Part shown: positions 1 through 7,485 of the stretch, in pieces
How the letters are laid out: every line of letters begins with the position of its first letter
How positions within the stretch are numbered: position 1 is the stretch's first letter
NCBI RefSeq assembly: GCF_001514285.1
Contig: NZ_KQ949030.1
Location: 370,634 to 434,633, forward strand
Direction: 5' to 3'
DNA from: Streptomyces sp. DSM 15324
GTDB taxonomy: Bacteria > Actinomycetota > Actinomycetes > Streptomycetales > Streptomycetaceae
Length of the DNA stretch: 64,000 bases
Notes under the pieces: generated by a model
The model's database searches: none
The model's input: only the letters and a program-made list of their open reading frames with translations
What the model was told of the DNA's origin: nothing
Made by a program: the position numbers and the translations under genes

Positions 1-241
1 TGGGTCCGATGAGCAAGCTCCGTGGCTGCCCGTCGGACGAAATCCTGTAAGCACCGTTCGACGGGCTCCGCGGGCTCTTCGTGAAGAACGACCAGCCCTG
101 GGGCCACACCTTGCTGACGTACTGACGCGATTCGACGACTCCCGGCGAAGTGACCGCCGAACTCGGCAGGGCCACCAGCAGCGACGTCACACCGACCGTT
201 CCCCACAGAACGGCTCCGCCGAAGAAAGCTATGCGAGACAT
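1..241 (-). CDS. SdpA-family toxin-maturation protein, partial (runs off left edge)
   Basis: The reading frame opens at an ATG (239-241) and stays open to base 1, giving about 80 residues of the N-terminus. One hydrophobic segment near the start (residues 4-25) is followed by the block WPQGWSFFTKSPRSP. That block is the pattern I associate with the SdpA family, which in Bacillus works with SdpB to mature the SdpC killing peptide. A GGGGGTGAAG stretch upstream serves as the ribosome site. The gene lies 57 bases downstream of the SdpC-like gene on the same strand, so the two probably share a transcript. SdpB would be expected just left of the window. Family assignment is by motif recall only; a plain membrane protein is the alternative. 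Confidence 0.68.
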   Translation of the reverse strand, partial: MSRIAFFGGAVLWGTVGVTSLLVALPSSAVTSPGVVESRQYVSKVWPQGWSFFTKSPRSPSNGAYRISSDGQPRSLLIGP

Positions 242-257
242 GTCTCTTCACCCCCAA

Positions 258-287
258 GGCGGCTCCGCCGCACGCAGCGGAGCCGCC
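258..287 (-). terminator. Perfect 10-bp hairpin between sdpC-like and sdpA-like genes
   Basis: GGCGGCTCCG (258-267) pairs exactly with CGGAGCCGCC (278-287) around a 10-base loop. It lies between the toxin-like gene stop (299) and the sdpA-like start (241). There is no clear T-run after it, so it may be an attenuator or mRNA-processing hairpin rather than a full stop. It could make the precursor gene more strongly expressed than its maturation genes. Confidence 0.6.
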
Positions 288-298
288 CTTTCGAAGAC

Positions 299-943
299 CT
301 ACTTGCCGGCCAGCAGCTTGGTCACGATCGATACGGCCTTCTCGGTCGTCAGACCGCTCTTGCCAACCTCGAAGTCCGCATTGAAGGAGACCAAGATCAC
401 GGTTGAACGGTCGCCCTTGCCCGAGTCCACGGGCACGTCGGTGGCTTTCTTGTCCGCATTGAAGTTGATCAAGACCACGGTTGAATCGTCGCCGTTGCCC
501 GAGTCCACGGGCCCCTCGAGGCCGTCCTTGTGGACGGCCACGCCCATGGCGTCCAGCCGCTCCAGCGCGTCACGGACTCGGAACGGGTCACCCGAGGTGA
601 CATCCGCGCGGAACTTCTCGGCGAACCCCGCCTTCCGCAGCGAGGCCAGCGCCAGAAAGACCTCCACATCTCTGGGGGTCGCACCGACAACCTTCCCCTG
701 CACCAGGGCCAGGTCCGGATACTGCTTGGCCACGACCCCCTGACCCATGAACCCCAGGATGATCTCCGCCGCTGAGTATCCCGAGCACTTCTGCTCCGCC
801 TTGGCCACCTGCTCCGCGTGCGTCGGCTGCGCCGCTGACGCCCACGACGTACTCGCGATACCCGTCGCCGCCGCCACACCCACAGCCACCGTGAGCGCCA
901 CCGCCCGCGCCCCCACGACCCGACGTCCCTGGCTCTTGCGCAT
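299..943 (-). CDS. SdpC-like secreted toxin precursor with duplicated C-terminal repeat
   Basis: 214 residues from ATG 941-943, preceded by GAGGAA. An N-terminal signal sequence (basic MRKSQGRR, then a hydrophobic stretch ending near ASA-AQ) is followed by CSGYSAAEIILGFMGQGVVA. This resembles the FSGxxxFxGxxFGQG region of Bacillus SdpC, and a later TSGDPFRVRDALERL block matches an SdpC-like helix. In SdpC the C-terminal third is a hydrophobic peptide cut out as the toxin. Here it is instead two copies of a 20-residue unit, PVDSG-GD-STV-L--FNAD, six residues apart, then an amphipathic tail. Only one Cys is present outside the signal region, so the SDP disulfide is missing. Sits with the sdpA-like gene downstream. 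Function as an antimicrobial peptide is inferred from family resemblance and neighbour. Confidence 0.65.
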   Translation of the reverse strand: MRKSQGRRVVGARAVALTVAVGVAAATGIASTSWASAAQPTHAEQVAKAEQKCSGYSAAEIILGFMGQGVVAKQYPDLALVQGKVVGATPRDVEVFLALASLRKAGFAEKFRADVTSGDPFRVRDALERLDAMGVAVHKDGLEGPVDSGNGDDSTVVLINFNADKKATDVPVDSGKGDRSTVILVSFNADFEVGKSGLTTEKAVSIVTKLLAGK

Positions 944-1024
944 GATTCCTCGTCTCTTCCTGCATCGGCTTCCACATGACACGGAGCCCGCATCCATCGG
1001 CTGCGGCGTCTCCGCTCCTCGACT

Positions 1025-1065
1025 CTAGAAAAGCGGGGGCAACAGAACGCTGGACCGATTCTGGA
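1025..1065 (-). promoter_or_regulatory. Promoter-like block of the SdpC-like gene
   Basis: Read on the minus strand, TCCAGAA (1065-1059) and TCCAGC (1054-1049) form a direct repeat and are followed 20 bases later by CTAG (1028-1025). The same three elements with the same spacing lie upstream of the secreted repeat protein (2248-2288). The pair of repeats on one DNA face recalls activator half-sites (SARP-like heptamers) or an unusual -35; which of these is inference. Confidence 0.5.
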
Positions 1066-1612
1066 CCACCCACCAGCCCCCTGACCTGCGAAAACACACC
1101 CGGCGGCGCGAACACAGGCAGCGGCACCGGCAGTTCCTTGCCGGTAACCGGAAACGCGTGACTCACTGAGGCAGTTGACCAGCCGGCATTCAACCGGCCC
1201 CAAGTCTCCGCCGCGGACAGTCCGCGCTCCGGTTCTTCGGCGCGTACGCACGCTCGCTGTATCTGATCCCGCGCCGACAGCGAACCGGGTAACTCGAGCG
1301 AAGAACGTCCCGGCCGGCCGAAGACCGACAAGCTGGATGCCATCTGGCTCGCCAAGCTCACGGAACGGTGGCATGCTGCGCGCCCCACCCGTACTGCTCC
1401 ATGTGCCATGGCATCCCTGCGCAACCTGGCCGTCGGCGCTCTCCGAGACTCACCGTTCGGCCGAACACCGCCGCCGGACTCCGCCACCACACCCGCGACG
1501 CCGACCGACCACTGATCACCCTCGGCATCACGGGATGGACCAAGACACCACACCTGAACGACGTGGCCCTGGTGTACGGCCCCAGGCGGCGTTCGTCGGT
1601 TGGGCATGGCGA
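1066..1612. other. Intergenic DNA with only a transposase scar
   Basis: No credible gene on either strand. Open frames here have no recognisable protein content. The only recognisable material is the ISAs1-type fragment at 1411-1532, listed separately. Confidence 0.6.
1411..1532 (+). pseudogene. Fragment of ISAs1-type transposase C-terminus
   Basis: Two short pieces in different frames look like the C-terminal signature of ISAs1-family transposases. ASLRNLAVGAL is read from 1411, and NTAAGLRHHTRDADRPL followed by ITLGIT is read from 1464 to 1532. The usual intact form is RNLAIGxLR...NIAAALRHHARDxxRPLxxLG. One frameshift separates the two pieces and nothing remains upstream. It marks an old insertion between the two secreted-protein genes. 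Confidence 0.55.
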
Positions 1613-1640
1613 AAGGGGCCGCACCGGGATGCGGCCCCTT
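1613..1640 (-). terminator. Terminator after the secreted repeat protein
   Basis: AAGGGGCCGC (1613-1622) pairs perfectly with GCGGCCCCTT (1631-1640) around an 8-base loop, 14 bases past the stop codon at 1655 on the minus strand. A strong GC stem of this kind acts as a terminator in Streptomyces even without a T-run. Confidence 0.75.
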
Positions 1641-1654
1641 CGTGGTCTTGTGCA

Positions 1655-2152
1655 TCAGCAGCTGGAGGCGCCCTTCGGGCGGGGGTCGCGGAGGTACGGC
1701 TTGCCGGTGAGACCCTTCAGGACGTTGGACGGACAGGTCGCGATCCACGCGGCCCCTGCGTCATGGTTCTTGACCTTCTTGTCACTGCAGTACTCGACGC
1801 GGTCCGCGGTCTTGAAGCACTGGAAGGCCGGGTAACCGCTGCTCTCCGGGGTATCTTCACCAGAGCAGCTGAGGGCGCCCTCCGGGCGAAGGTCGCGGAG
1901 GTACGGCTTGTCGGTGAGGCCCTTCTGGACGTCGATGGGACAGGTCCCGATCCACGCGGCCCCTGCGGCATCATTCTCGACATTCGTGTCACTGCAGTAC
2001 TCGGCGCGGTCCGTCTTGAAACACTGGTAGGCCGGGTAACCGCCGCCCTCCGGGAACTCTTCGTCAGTGCCGGCGGCGAAGGTGGTTCCCGCCCCGGCGA
2101 GGAGGCCGGAGACGGCCAGAAGGGCGACGGGCAGGACGGTGCGGATACGCAT
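1655..2152 (-). CDS. Secreted protein of two tandem Cys-rich repeats
   Basis: 165 residues from ATG 2150-2152, chosen because AGGAGA lies just upstream; an in-frame ATG five codons earlier lacks a ribosome site. A signal peptide (MRIRTVLPVALLAVSG, cut near TFA-AG) precedes two near-identical units of about 60 residues. Each runs GYPA-QCFKT--- then EYCSD, GAAWI-TCP, KGLT-KPYLRD and ends in SC. Each unit thus has four cysteines, eight in all, consistent with two disulfide-bonded extracellular modules. I recognise no family. It has its own terminator (1613-1640) and shares promoter architecture with the neighbouring SdpC-like gene, so co-expression with that system is likely. It could be an inhibitor, an immunity-type factor or an effector; the sequence does not decide. 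Confidence 0.8.
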   Translation of the reverse strand: MRIRTVLPVALLAVSGLLAGAGTTFAAGTDEEFPEGGGYPAYQCFKTDRAEYCSDTNVENDAAGAAWIGTCPIDVQKGLTDKPYLRDLRPEGALSCSGEDTPESSGYPAFQCFKTADRVEYCSDKKVKNHDAGAAWIATCPSNVLKGLTGKPYLRDPRPKGASSC

Positions 2153-2247
2153 GGCTCTCCTGTGCATGTGATCGGCGTGTGAGTCGGGCCGATTTCTTCT
2201 GGGCTTCTCCCGAAGCCCCGTCGGTCGGCCGCTTTCGGGATCAGAGC

Positions 2248-2288
2248 CTAGGAAGCGGCCCCACAGAAAAAGCTGGAGCCGTTCTGGA
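2248..2288 (-). promoter_or_regulatory. Promoter-like block of the secreted repeat protein
   Basis: On the minus strand, TCCAGAA (2288-2282) and TCCAGC (2277-2272) are followed 20 bases later by CTAG (2251-2248), about 96 bases before the start codon. All spacings equal those in the block at 1025-1065 while the bases between have diverged, which argues for selection on the elements. Confidence 0.5.
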
Positions 2289-2674
2289 TCCGTCGGACCG
2301 GTCTGCCTATAGCTGCTGACCTGCCAAAACGCCGCTCATTGAGGGAGGTGGCACATCGTGACCGGCAAGGCGGAGTGAGGAAACCGGCAATCGACCGGCA
2401 ATCGAGCCGCAGAGGCTCGTTCAGGTGATCCGTGTGGTTCGATCATGTGATGCCCGGGCCGAGTGATCCTCACCCTGCCTCGACCCAGGCAAGGGCCGCC
2501 CGGCTCACCCTCGCCCAGCTCCGAGCCGCCCGAACGCAGCGGGCGCACCCGGCCCTTAGACACCGAGGCCGAACACCGCCTTCCCAGCCCTCCAGGCCTC
2601 GCCCGGAGCCAACGCCCACTACCGGCGCCGACGCGACCAGGGTGACTGGTATGAACCCGGCCGCGCCCCGACCC
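2289..2674. other. Intergenic / eroded DNA
   Basis: No supported gene. Bases 2500-2650 have gene-like codon bias on the plus strand but the frame is broken and I cannot name a family. It is probably debris between the secreted-protein unit and the amidohydrolase pseudogene. Confidence 0.4.
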
Positions 2675-3513
2675 CCGCTCGGGGATCGACGTGATGCCCG
2701 CGGCCAGGAGCGCGCCGGCCATCTTCTTCTGGGCGGCGAGGACCAGGTCCGGACTCGGCGGAGGGGTCACCTGGCTGACGAGCCCTTGGGCGTCGTCCGT
2801 CAGCCGACCGGTCGGCTCCCCGTCGGCGCCGCGGACGATCTTCCCGCCCGGCGGGTCGGGGGTGGTGCGGTCCACTCCCGCGAGGGCGAGCGCCCTGGTG
2901 TTGGCGAGGCTGTTGTGGAAGTCGGAACCCTGCAGGTAGATCGGGCGTCTGGTGTTCAACGAGTCGAGCAGCGACTTGTCCGCCACGGTGCCCGCGGGCA
3001 GCAGGCCGACGGGGTTCCAGTCGGTCACCTGGAGCCAGCCGTCCGGTTCCTGCGCTGCCGTGGCGTCCAAGCATCTCCTGGATCCTCGCGCGGAACTGCG
3101 CAACCGTCGTGCTCGCGTTGCCCAAGGACGGGTTCAGGGACTGCGCGGCCGCCCCCAGCGGGTGCATGTGCCCGTCCTGGATGCCCGGCATGACCGTACC
3201 GCCGTCGGCATCGATGACGACGGTACGGGGGCCGATGCGCCGGCGTATGTCCGCGTTGCTGCCGACCGCGAGTACCTTTCCGTCGGTGCCGACGGCCACC
3301 GCCTGCGCGCGCGCCGCCGGTGATTCCGGTGAACACCCGCCCGTTCAGGACGACGGTGGCCACCCGCACCGGGGGCCGGCCGGTCGCGGCCCGGGCGGCC
3401 GTACCGGCACCGGCCGCCGCGAGAGCGCCCGCCCCGGCCGCGGCCAGGAACGTCCGCCGCAGCAGCGGGCCACCCGCGGACCCCGCGGAGGGGCCGTCGA
3501 GAACGTCTGACAT
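2675..3513 (-). pseudogene. Tat-exported YtcJ-type amidohydrolase, frameshifted and 3' truncated
   Basis: Starts well at ATG 3511-3513 with a GAGGAG ribosome site and a Tat signal (LLRRTFLAAAGAGALAAAG). The frame then shifts near 3315, where VLNGRVFTGI continues in another frame as AVGTDGKVLAVGSNADI and IQDGHMHPLGAAA, with HxH metal ligands. It shifts again near 3068, continuing as DGWLQVTDWNPVGLLPAG through KKMAGALLAAGITSI. Homology ends at about 2675, so the C-terminal half of the TIM barrel with its remaining metal ligands is gone. It is divergent from the LacI gene at 3615, which may once have controlled it. It cannot make a working enzyme unless the sequence has errors. Confidence 0.8.
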
Positions 3514-3614
3514 CTGATCACTCCTCACCCGGCGGACGCACCGGCCGCCGACGCCCGGTACGGTGTGTGCTCAACGTCGTAACCACAAGCCGCCGCAAAG
3601 CCGTTGGGGTGCAG

Positions 3615-4667
3615 ATGACGAGCTCGCCTGTCTGGCGGCGTCCCACACTCGGCGCAGTCGCCGCACGGGCCGGGGTGTCCACGGCCACGGTGTCCAACGC
3701 ACTCAACGGCACCGGACGGCTGTCCGAGGCGACCAGGCAGCGCGTACTCGCCGCCGCACGCGAACTCGGGCACTCCCAGGCCAGCGGGGCCCGTGCCGTG
3801 GCCCACGGCGGCACCGGAGTGCTCGGCCTGACCATGACGACGTACGGCGACCTTCCCGTCCCGTACACCCAGATCCCCTACTACGCGCAGCTGACGCTGA
3901 GTGCCATGGCGGTGGCGCACGAGCGCGGCTATCTGCTCACGGTGATGCCGAGTTCCCTGTCACCACTGATGTGGCTCAACACGCCGATGGACGGCGTCAT
4001 CCACGTCGATCCGCGCGCCGATGACCCGGTGCGTTCCCTCCTGCGCGAGCGGGGCATCCCCATGGTCTACGACGGCCGGCCGCCCCAGCCGCACTGGTGC
4101 GACACGTGGGTCGACACCGACTACGAAGCGGGCCTGCGCCTCCTGCTCGACCACCTCGAGGAGTCCGGCGCCCGGCGGATCGGGCTCTGCCTGCCCGTTC
4201 ACGACGACACGTACCCGCACCTGATCGCACACGCGTACCGGTCATGGTGCGACGAACGCCACCTGCCCGTCCTCGTCGAGGAGTACGCCTCGCTGCCCGA
4301 CTACTTCGCTACCGAACAGGACGCCGCCGGCCGGCTCCTCGAGGGCGAACCACGGCCGGACGCCGTCATCGGTGTCTACTCCGACTCCGGCCACAACATC
4401 CTCGCCGCCGCCCGGCGCCACGGGCTTCGAGTTCCGCGGGATCTGCTGGTCGCGTGCATCAGCGAAGATCCGGAGTACGCGATGACGACCCCGCCCGTCA
4501 CCACGCTCAGCCTCCGCCCCGACCGGGTGGGCACCGAAGCGGTCGACCTGCTGATCGCTCTGATCAACGCCCGCAGCGGCGTGGACCGGCGACGACTCGT
4601 GCAGCCGACGCTGATCCCTCGCCGGTCCACACGGCACCCGACACGGCGGAGAGACGGCACAGCGTGA
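3615..4667 (+). CDS. LacI-family transcriptional regulator
   Basis: 350 residues. The DNA-binding part is at the extreme N-terminus (PTLGAVAARAGVSTATVSNA, residues 10-29, with the hinge RQRVLAAARELG after it), followed by a periplasmic-binding-protein-like sensor ending in the DRVGTEAVDLLIALI helix typical of the family. I chose ATG 3615; a GTG at 3567 would add 16 residues ahead of the helix-turn-helix. The sensor has the usual order, but the ligand is not predictable. It is transcribed away from the amidohydrolase pseudogene, with about 100 bases between them, so it may now be a regulator without its original target. Confidence 0.85.
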   Translation: MTSSPVWRRPTLGAVAARAGVSTATVSNALNGTGRLSEATRQRVLAAARELGHSQASGARAVAHGGTGVLGLTMTTYGDLPVPYTQIPYYAQLTLSAMAVAHERGYLLTVMPSSLSPLMWLNTPMDGVIHVDPRADDPVRSLLRERGIPMVYDGRPPQPHWCDTWVDTDYEAGLRLLLDHLEESGARRIGLCLPVHDDTYPHLIAHAYRSWCDERHLPVLVEEYASLPDYFATEQDAAGRLLEGEPRPDAVIGVYSDSGHNILAAARRHGLRVPRDLLVACISEDPEYAMTTPPVTTLSLRPDRVGTEAVDLLIALINARSGVDRRRLVQPTLIPRRSTRHPTRRRDGTA

Positions 4668-5079
4668 CGGCAGGGCCGCGAACGCATCGGCGGGCATGAC
4701 CTCGCTCCAGACGCCCTCTACGGGTTCACGTCCGGTGCGCAAGAGGGCAACCACACGATGGCGCGCCGGTCGGGGGCGGCACGTGAGCGAAGCCGCAGCA
4801 ATCGACCGCTCGGGGACGGGCGGCGAGCACCCGCGCCGTCAGGTCCGGCGAAGGTCCGTGGCGTACGAAGTTGTTCTCACTCCACCGCTCGGGCGTCGGG
4901 CGCGAGCCGGTGCAGGCCAACACACCACGGGCTTTCGATATCCCGGTCGAGTCGTTGAGCTCAGGCCCATGCTGAACGACTGCAACGGAATCCACGTTGG
5001 CCTCTGCCGCTACGAACGCACAGCAGACCCCTGCGCCCGGCGCCTCCTCCCCCGCCGCCGACGGAGATCACCCACAGGG
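4668..5079. other. Intergenic DNA
   Basis: No gene, RNA or clear terminator recognised between the LacI regulator and the transposase remnant. Open frames here show no family features. Confidence 0.5.
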
Positions 5080-5985
5080 GTCAGCACTTCGTCAATCCGC
5101 TCGCCGAGGCGTCTTTCCGGCGGACGTGCGGACAGATCCCTGCCGTCCTGGGCCGAATCCCCCGGCTGGTGTGGCGGACCGACCGGCGGGCCGTGCATCT
5201 GCTGCTCGGCTGCCAGCCCGTCGCGGGCGTCTCGGCCACCGTGCTGCTGACCGCCTCGGAGCGGTGGGAGTGGGTCTCGTAGTCGCGACGGTGTTGCATG
5301 AACCAGCCGAAGGTGCGCTCGACAACCCAACGCCGAGGGATCACCTTGAATCCTTTGACTCCCGGGTCGCGCTGGACGACTTCGACGTCGATTCCCAGGC
5401 GGGCCCCGTGGTCGATGGCCTTCGTGCAATGGCCGGTGTCGGCCCACGCCCTGGTCACGCGAGGGGTCGCGGCAGAGATCTGGGAGAGCAGATGGATGCC
5501 GCCGGCGTTGACGGAGACGCTCGCCGCGGTCACCCAGACGGCCAGAAGCAGGCCGAGGGTGTCGACGCCGATCTGACGCTTGCGACCTGCGATTTTCTTG
5601 CCCGCGTCGATTCCTTGGCTGGATGAGGGAACGTTGGCGGAGGTCTTGACGCTCTGGGCGTCCAGTACGCTGCGCTCGGCTCGGCGTCGCGGCCTTCGGC
5701 CTCGCGCACAAGGCGTCGCAGCGCGCCGTTGAGCTGGTCGAAGATGCCCTCTTTCTGCCAGGCGGCGAAGTAGCCGTAGACGGTCTCCCACGGCGCGAAG
5801 TCGTGGGGCAAGTAGCGCCAGGGGATCCCGGTGCGGTCGACGTAGAGGATGGCGTCCAGATGCGGCGCAGGTCGTGCTCGGGCGGGCGGCCGATCTCCAG
5901 GCCTTTGCCTCTGCGCTCAGCCCGCCAGGCGACGAGTGTGGGACCGATCAACTCCCAGCGGGCATGGAGCAGACAGGAGCGACTC
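5080..5985 (-). pseudogene. Degenerate IS5-family transposase
   Basis: Pieces of one transposase appear in three frames. WELIGPTLVAWRAERRGKG comes first (from about 5970). After a lost base near 5853 come PHDFAPWETVYGYFAAWQ and FDQLNGALRRLV. After another shift near 5675 come VLDAQSVKTSANVPSSSQG (the first catalytic Asp), KKIAGRKRQIGVDTLGLLL and ERTFGWFMQHRRDYE (the catalytic Glu region). The C-terminus is frameshifted too. Order and spacing fit a full-length IS5-type DDE transposase of about 280 residues, now dead. No terminal repeats were found. Confidence 0.8.
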
Positions 5986-6126
5986 CACCCAGGAATTGCC
6001 GGTCGATCATGGACGAGGGATTGGCGTACTGCTTGGGTAGAGTGCTGCCGCCCTGGTGCGGTCGAGGACGGCTTTCCAGGCCGACGCGGGTGTGGATCTA
6101 TCGTGAGGGCCTGGGGAGGGGGTGCC

Positions 6127-6474
6127 GTGGAACGAGATGTTCAGCTGGTGCGGGACTTGATCGCGGTCGCGCCTGGCTTCCAGGACCTACTTGACGCGCA
6201 TGTCTTCAACGAGGGCAGTGTCCTGCCCCATGTGTTCTTCTGGGATGTCGTTCAGGAGACCGTCGCGTCGTTCCTTGGAGAAGACGGGACCTGGCGCGTC
6301 ACGCTGCGGTTCCTGGAAGAGCAGCTTCGACTTGATCTCCCCGAAGTGAGCCAGGTGGTCAGCACTTCGTTCCTCTTCAATCTGCCATGGCCGGACCAGC
6401 CCGGATACGGCCTTGTTGATCACCTTGGTCCCGCCATGAGTGCGCGGTTCGCTGCGATCCGACCGTCCGGCTAG
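6127..6474 (+). CDS. Small acidic protein of unknown function
   Basis: 115 residues from GTG 6127, which has a strong GGGAGG ribosome site nine bases upstream; an in-frame GTG at 6103 has none. The protein is acidic, with no signal peptide or membrane segment (DVQLVRDLIAVAPGFQDLLD, then LPHVFFWDVVQETVASF and a C-terminal LVDHLGPAMSARF). Layout and composition resemble small stand-alone actinobacterial DUF proteins that occur beside mobile elements (DUF7674-like by recall, not certain). It is wedged between two dead IS5-type transposases. Its intact frame and good ribosome site suggest it is still expressed. Confidence 0.65.
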   Translation: MERDVQLVRDLIAVAPGFQDLLDAHVFNEGSVLPHVFFWDVVQETVASFLGEDGTWRVTLRFLEEQLRLDLPEVSQVVSTSFLFNLPWPDQPGYGLVDHLGPAMSARFAAIRPSG

Positions 6475-6499
6475 GGCTTGCGTGGTCGACCGTGTGACT

Positions 6500-7420
6500 G
6501 CCGCGTGGCGAGACCGTTGCTATGGCCATAAGGCCGGGCTATCCGAGAATGCGGAGTGGGTACGGCTGCGGCCGTTCCTGCCGGTCAGCAGTAGGCGTTG
6601 TGGCCGTTGGCGGGATCACCGGCAGGTGATCGACGGGATTCTGCACCGGGTGCGGACCGGCGTGCAGGGGCGTGACCTGCCCGAACGGTTCGGGGCATGG
6701 AAGGCGGTCTACGAACGGCACCGCCTGTGGTTGGCCGACGGGACGTGGGAGCGTCTGCTCCAGCAGGTCCAGGCCGCGGCGGATGCCGTAGGCGAGGACT
6801 GGGCTGTCTCGGTCGACTCCACCATCGTGCGGGCGCATCAGCATGCGGCGGGTGCCCGCACCGACCCGCCGCCGGCGCCCGCTTCAAAGGGGGCCGAAGG
6901 GTCAGAACATCAGGACGAAACTCCGTGGCAGAGCCTGCACGCCCGCCTGGTGGAGGTGGTGCGGGAGGTGAGGGCCTGGGCCGCTCGCGCGGCGGCTTCA
7001 CGACCAAGCTCCACCTGAGCGCGGACGGTCATTGCCGCCCGCTGTCCCTGATCGTCACACCGGGTCAGCGAGCGGACTGCACCCAGTTCCAACCGGTTCT
7101 GGAGAAGATCCGAGTCCCGAAGTCGGGGCCGGGCAGGCCTCGCAAGAAGCCCGACAGCGTCGCGGCGATCCCGGAGAAGACCGGCAGCCAGGCCGCCCGC
7201 CTGCGCAAAGGCTTACGCGGCGGGCGGCCACCCGGCTTCGACGAGGAGCAGTACAAGAAACGCAACACCGTCCAGGGTGGGCGAGGCGTTCGGGGCGGTC
7301 AAACGCTTGCGGGACATGGAGTCCTCCACAGGAAGGGCGGTGGGCAGGTGGGGCAGCCGGCCGGCTTGCTGTCCACGTCGAGGCCCCCGAAGGACTCGGC
7401 TCCGAGTTGCGATGTGCCCT
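6500..7420 (+). pseudogene. Degenerate IS5-family transposase with internal deletion
   Basis: The N-terminal half is read from about 6535 (RRCGRWRDHRQVIDGILHRV, LPERFGAWKAVYERH, WAVSVDSTIVRAHQHAAGAR). It shifts frame near 6960 into LGRSRGGFTTKLHLSADG and SLIVTPGQRADCTQF. A segment between VAA and IPEKTGSQAARLRKG, normally holding the second Asp region, has been deleted. After KKRNTV the frame breaks again into FGAVKRLRDMES. It is a different copy from the minus-strand IS5 remnant at 5080. It ends about 70 bases before the NTPase gene and could have supplied sequence to its promoter. Confidence 0.8.
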
Positions 7421-7485
7421 CAACAAATTTGGTCATTTGCGCTGTTCGCGTCCTGTCGGGGGGCGGGAGGGGAGACGATGGTGCG

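Noticed and set aside
588-1748. Long minus-strand open frame of 386 codons across the SdpC-like gene
   Set aside because: It overlaps the secreted-protein genes in another frame, is Arg/Gly-rich and has no family features: a GC-rich shadow.
2500-2660. Possible small gene with AHYRRRRDQGDWYEPG-like content
   Set aside because: No start, short, frame broken at both ends; family not recognised, so only noted as debris.
6697-7485. N-terminal 263 codons of open frame ahead of the NTPase
   Set aside because: This stretch is the second-frame part of a dead IS5 transposase; the NTPase ribosome site and ATG are at 7464-7488.
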